NCBI GenBank assembly: GCA_900313545.1
Contig: OMRS01000242.1
Span: forward strand, 1-7,089
Source of the DNA: an uncultured Eubacteriales bacterium
GTDB lineage: Bacteria > Bacillota_A > Clostridia > Christensenellales > Aristaeellaceae
Reading direction: 5' to 3'
DNA: 7,089 nucleotides
Every line of letters starts with the position of its first letter. Position 1 is the first letter of the stretch. Shown piece by piece: positions 6,130 through 7,089 of the stretch. Both the position numbers and the translations under genes were made by a program. The notes beneath the pieces were generated by a model, which did no database searches, was not told the origin of the DNA, and was given only the letters and a program-made list of their open reading frames with translations.

Positions 6130-6170
6130 CCTGCATGGCACTGCGCCCATATTCTGCTGTGCACTGCAGG
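6130..6170. repeat. Imperfect inverted repeat (hairpin)
   Basis: CCTGCA (6130-6135) pairs with TGCAGG (6165-6170). In the same register GCAC (6138-6141) pairs with GTGC (6159-6162), and GC (6143-6144) with GC (6156-6157): 12 pairs interrupted by a 2x2 and a 1x1 internal loop, around an 11-nt loop. No function is assigned. Confidence 0.5.
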
Positions 6171-6209
6171 GCGCGAGATGCGGCGGGAATGAGGACCTGT
6201 CCCCAGGCT

Positions 6210-6243
6210 GGCAGGTGAGTCTCTCACGATAGGCGTGCCTGCC
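6210..6243. repeat. Nested inverted repeat
   Basis: GGCAGG (6210-6215) can pair with CCTGCC (6238-6243). Inside it GTGAG/CTCAC (6215-6227) forms a 3-nt-loop hairpin, and AGGC-GT-GCCT lies at 6231-6240, so several pairings compete. It shares bases with the next hairpin, so the two could be alternative folds. Confidence 0.4.
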
Positions 6244-6420
6244 TTCCCCCTGCGCGGGACAGACCTGACGCACAGGGGGAAGACACGGGAGACGGGCCGC
6301 AACCTCGCGGAGGAGGAGTACGGCGACCTGAACGCGGTAAAGCTGTCTGCTGCCGGGCTGCGGGAAACAGCGGTGCAGGAGGAAATGAAGGGCGAGCACA
6401 TCAAGGGATCCCTGGCATGA
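6235..6420 (+). CDS. Weak small ORF, possible gene remnant
   Basis: The ORF has 61 codons from GTG and no ribosome binding site; the frame is open back to a stop at 6190. The second half has strongly G/C-biased third positions and a plausible soluble helical sequence (AEEEYGDLNAVKLSAAGLRE, then VQEEMKGEHIKGSLA), like the real genes here. The first part is occupied by a 15-pair hairpin, which argues against normal coding there. It may be the tail of a decayed gene. I recognise no family. Confidence 0.2.
   Translation: MPAFPLRGTDLTHRGKTRETGRNLAEEEYGDLNAVKLSAAGLRETAVQEEMKGEHIKGSLA
6240..6285. repeat. Strong inverted repeat with a 10-bp perfect core
   Basis: CTTCCCCCTG (6243-6252) pairs perfectly with CAGGGGGAAG (6273-6282). 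In the same register GCG (6254-6256) pairs with CGC (6269-6271), and TG (6240-6241) with CA (6284-6285). That is 15 pairs with two single mismatches and a 12-nt loop. No T-run follows on either strand, so it is not a standard terminator. Confidence 0.6.
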
Positions 6421-6640
6421 ACGAATGCCTCGCCTGCAGCCGGGAAACTGCCCAGAGGGAATACGGCAAAAGGCCTTCAGCTGCCGCATTCCGGCGAAGA
6501 AGGGAGATCAGGAAAGAATCCTGCGGGGAGAGCGCATCCGGCAGGCCGAATGCGTTTGTCCCGCAGTCATCTGTTTCTTCGGGGAGACGGCCAAGACATT
6601 CCTGACAGATGGGCAGGGTCCCCGGGCAATGAATGTCCAT
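6401..6640 (-). CDS. Hypothetical small protein with a Cys cluster, weak support
   Basis: The ORF has 79 codons from ATG at 6638-6640 and begins 15 nt after the stop of the cysteine-rich gene on the same strand, which would suit an operon. The N-terminus has CPGTLPICQECLGRLP and a further Cys nearby, compatible with a small zinc-binding knuckle. There is no nearby ribosome binding site. A GGGGAG (6662-6667 on the minus strand) lies about 21 nt upstream, too far, and can pair with CTCCCC at 6642-6647. Codon use is ordinary for the window. It may be a real accessory or phage-type small protein, or chance. Confidence 0.3.
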   Translation of the reverse strand: MDIHCPGTLPICQECLGRLPEETDDCGTNAFGLPDALSPQDSFLISLLRRNAAAEGLLPYSLWAVSRLQARHSFMPGIP

Positions 6641-6655
6641 CGGGGAGAAAAGCGG

Positions 6656-6979
6656 TCAATACTCCCCTTCAGGTCCTCTACCCCCGCTGAGATTTCTCTT
6701 CAGCTGCCAGGCACATCTTTTCAGCAGTCTGCGAAGGCATTCGGGCGGCCGGGAAAAACAGAATCTGCAGTGCACACAGTCTTCTTCCATGTTCCCGTGA
6801 TGACAGTCCTGAAACGATGCGGCATCCCACGGATCTTCGAAGTGAATGAATGCTTCAACTGCATCAAGCAGCTTTCCCTGACAGTTGAATTCACTCACCG
6901 GACAGCCTTCACACTTGTCATTTGCACAGCGCCGAAGGATCTTCAGCGCCAGCGCCGGAGGTTAATCTTTTGTTTCCAT
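6656..6979 (-). pseudogene. Small cysteine-rich protein gene interrupted by TAA at codon 6
   Basis: ATG at 6977-6979 has a good ribosome binding site (AAAGGAAA, core 9 nt upstream) but meets TAA (6962-6964) after five codons. The same frame then stays open for 101 codons to TGA at 6656. The sequence after the stop looks genuine: ALKILRRCANDKCEGCP, then SEFNCQGKLLDAVEAF, later DCHHGNMEEDCVHCRFC and ECLRRLLKRCAW, ten cysteines in all in two clusters. This is like small metal-binding proteins common in clostridial prophages and accessory regions. The only standard restart, GTG at 6896-6898, would lose the first Cys motif. A nonsense mutation or sequence error is most likely (a sense codon there would give a 107-residue protein). 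Function is unknown. Confidence 0.5.
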
Positions 6980-6994
6980 AATGTGTTTCCTTTC

Positions 6995-7089
6995 TCAGGT
7001 CGTTTCTGCTTTGCCCTGTTTCATGCCGCCATCTATCCCTGCAGGGTGAAAGCGGGACCTCTCTTTCGTGGGGTCTGTTCTCCCTTTCA
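6995..7089 (-). CDS. Possible C-terminal end of an upstream gene, cut by window edge
   Basis: A minus-strand frame is open from the right edge to TGA at 6995-6997 (last residues IDGGMKQGKAETT). The stop lies 15 nt before the ATG of the cysteine-rich gene, and that gene's ribosome binding site sits between them, which is typical operon spacing. Only about 30 residues are visible, so this is weak. Another minus-strand frame is also open here. Confidence 0.25.
   Translation of the reverse strand, partial: KGRTDPTKERSRFHPAGIDGGMKQGKAETT

Noticed and set aside
5745..6192. Plus-strand ORFs inside the structured RNA
   Set aside because: The compositions are Ser/Arg/Pro-rich and unlike the resident genes, and the bases are accounted for by paired stems.
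6417..6605. Plus-strand ORF overlapping the previous stop by ATGA
   Set aside because: Antisense to a slightly better minus-strand ORF, Arg/Ser-rich, and no recognisable feature beyond the overlap.

Overview
The window looks like a GC-rich member of the Bacillota, most likely a gut-type clostridium (Lachnospiraceae or Oscillospiraceae-like). This rests on strong AGGAGG ribosome binding sites, sigma-A-type promoters (a TATAAT with a 17-bp spacer), codons heavily biased to G/C in third position, and protein types typical of that group. The taxonomy is inference; there is no rRNA or other marker gene.

Left half, minus strand. A very long gene runs off the left edge (positions 1-2801). It encodes an N-terminal EAL cyclic-di-GMP phosphodiesterase with an intact catalytic set, followed by several PAS-type sensor domains and a GGDEF domain whose signature is degenerate (SGHSF). 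It sits behind a GC-rich, hairpin-rich leader of about 460 nt with a plausible promoter at its far end. Next, also on the minus strand, is a 453-residue three-part protein (3411-4772): a SLOG/YpsA-type (DUF1273-like) N-terminus, a central sigma-70 region 4 helix-turn-helix, and a C-terminal domain I know only as an uncharacterised clostridial module. It starts at TTG and has its own near-consensus promoter.

Middle. A divergent intergenic region (4773-4990) carries the promoter of the fusion gene on the minus strand. On the plus strand it carries an extended -10 promoter abutting a perfect 15-bp palindrome, which looks like an operator. That promoter drives a 211-residue helical protein of unknown function (4991-5626).

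Right part. Immediately after that gene, with no convincing protein-coding signal, lies the most striking object in the window: a roughly 411-nt segment (5634-6044) whose ends pair through a 38-position helix (32 Watson-Crick, 3 G-U, 3 mismatches). It encloses a series of local hairpins and is followed 7 nt later by a perfect 13-bp hairpin. I read this as a large structured non-coding RNA, or a structured 3' region of the upstream mRNA. A miniature inverted-repeat element is the main alternative. More strong hairpins continue to about 6285. The last kilobase holds weak small ORFs and, on the minus strand, a small cysteine-rich gene interrupted by an in-frame stop at codon 6, preceded by a possible partial gene at the right edge.

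The layout does not form one obvious pathway. Signalling (c-di-GMP turnover, SLOG ligand sensing fused to a DNA-binding module) dominates the left half; the right third looks like accessory or decaying DNA around a structured RNA.
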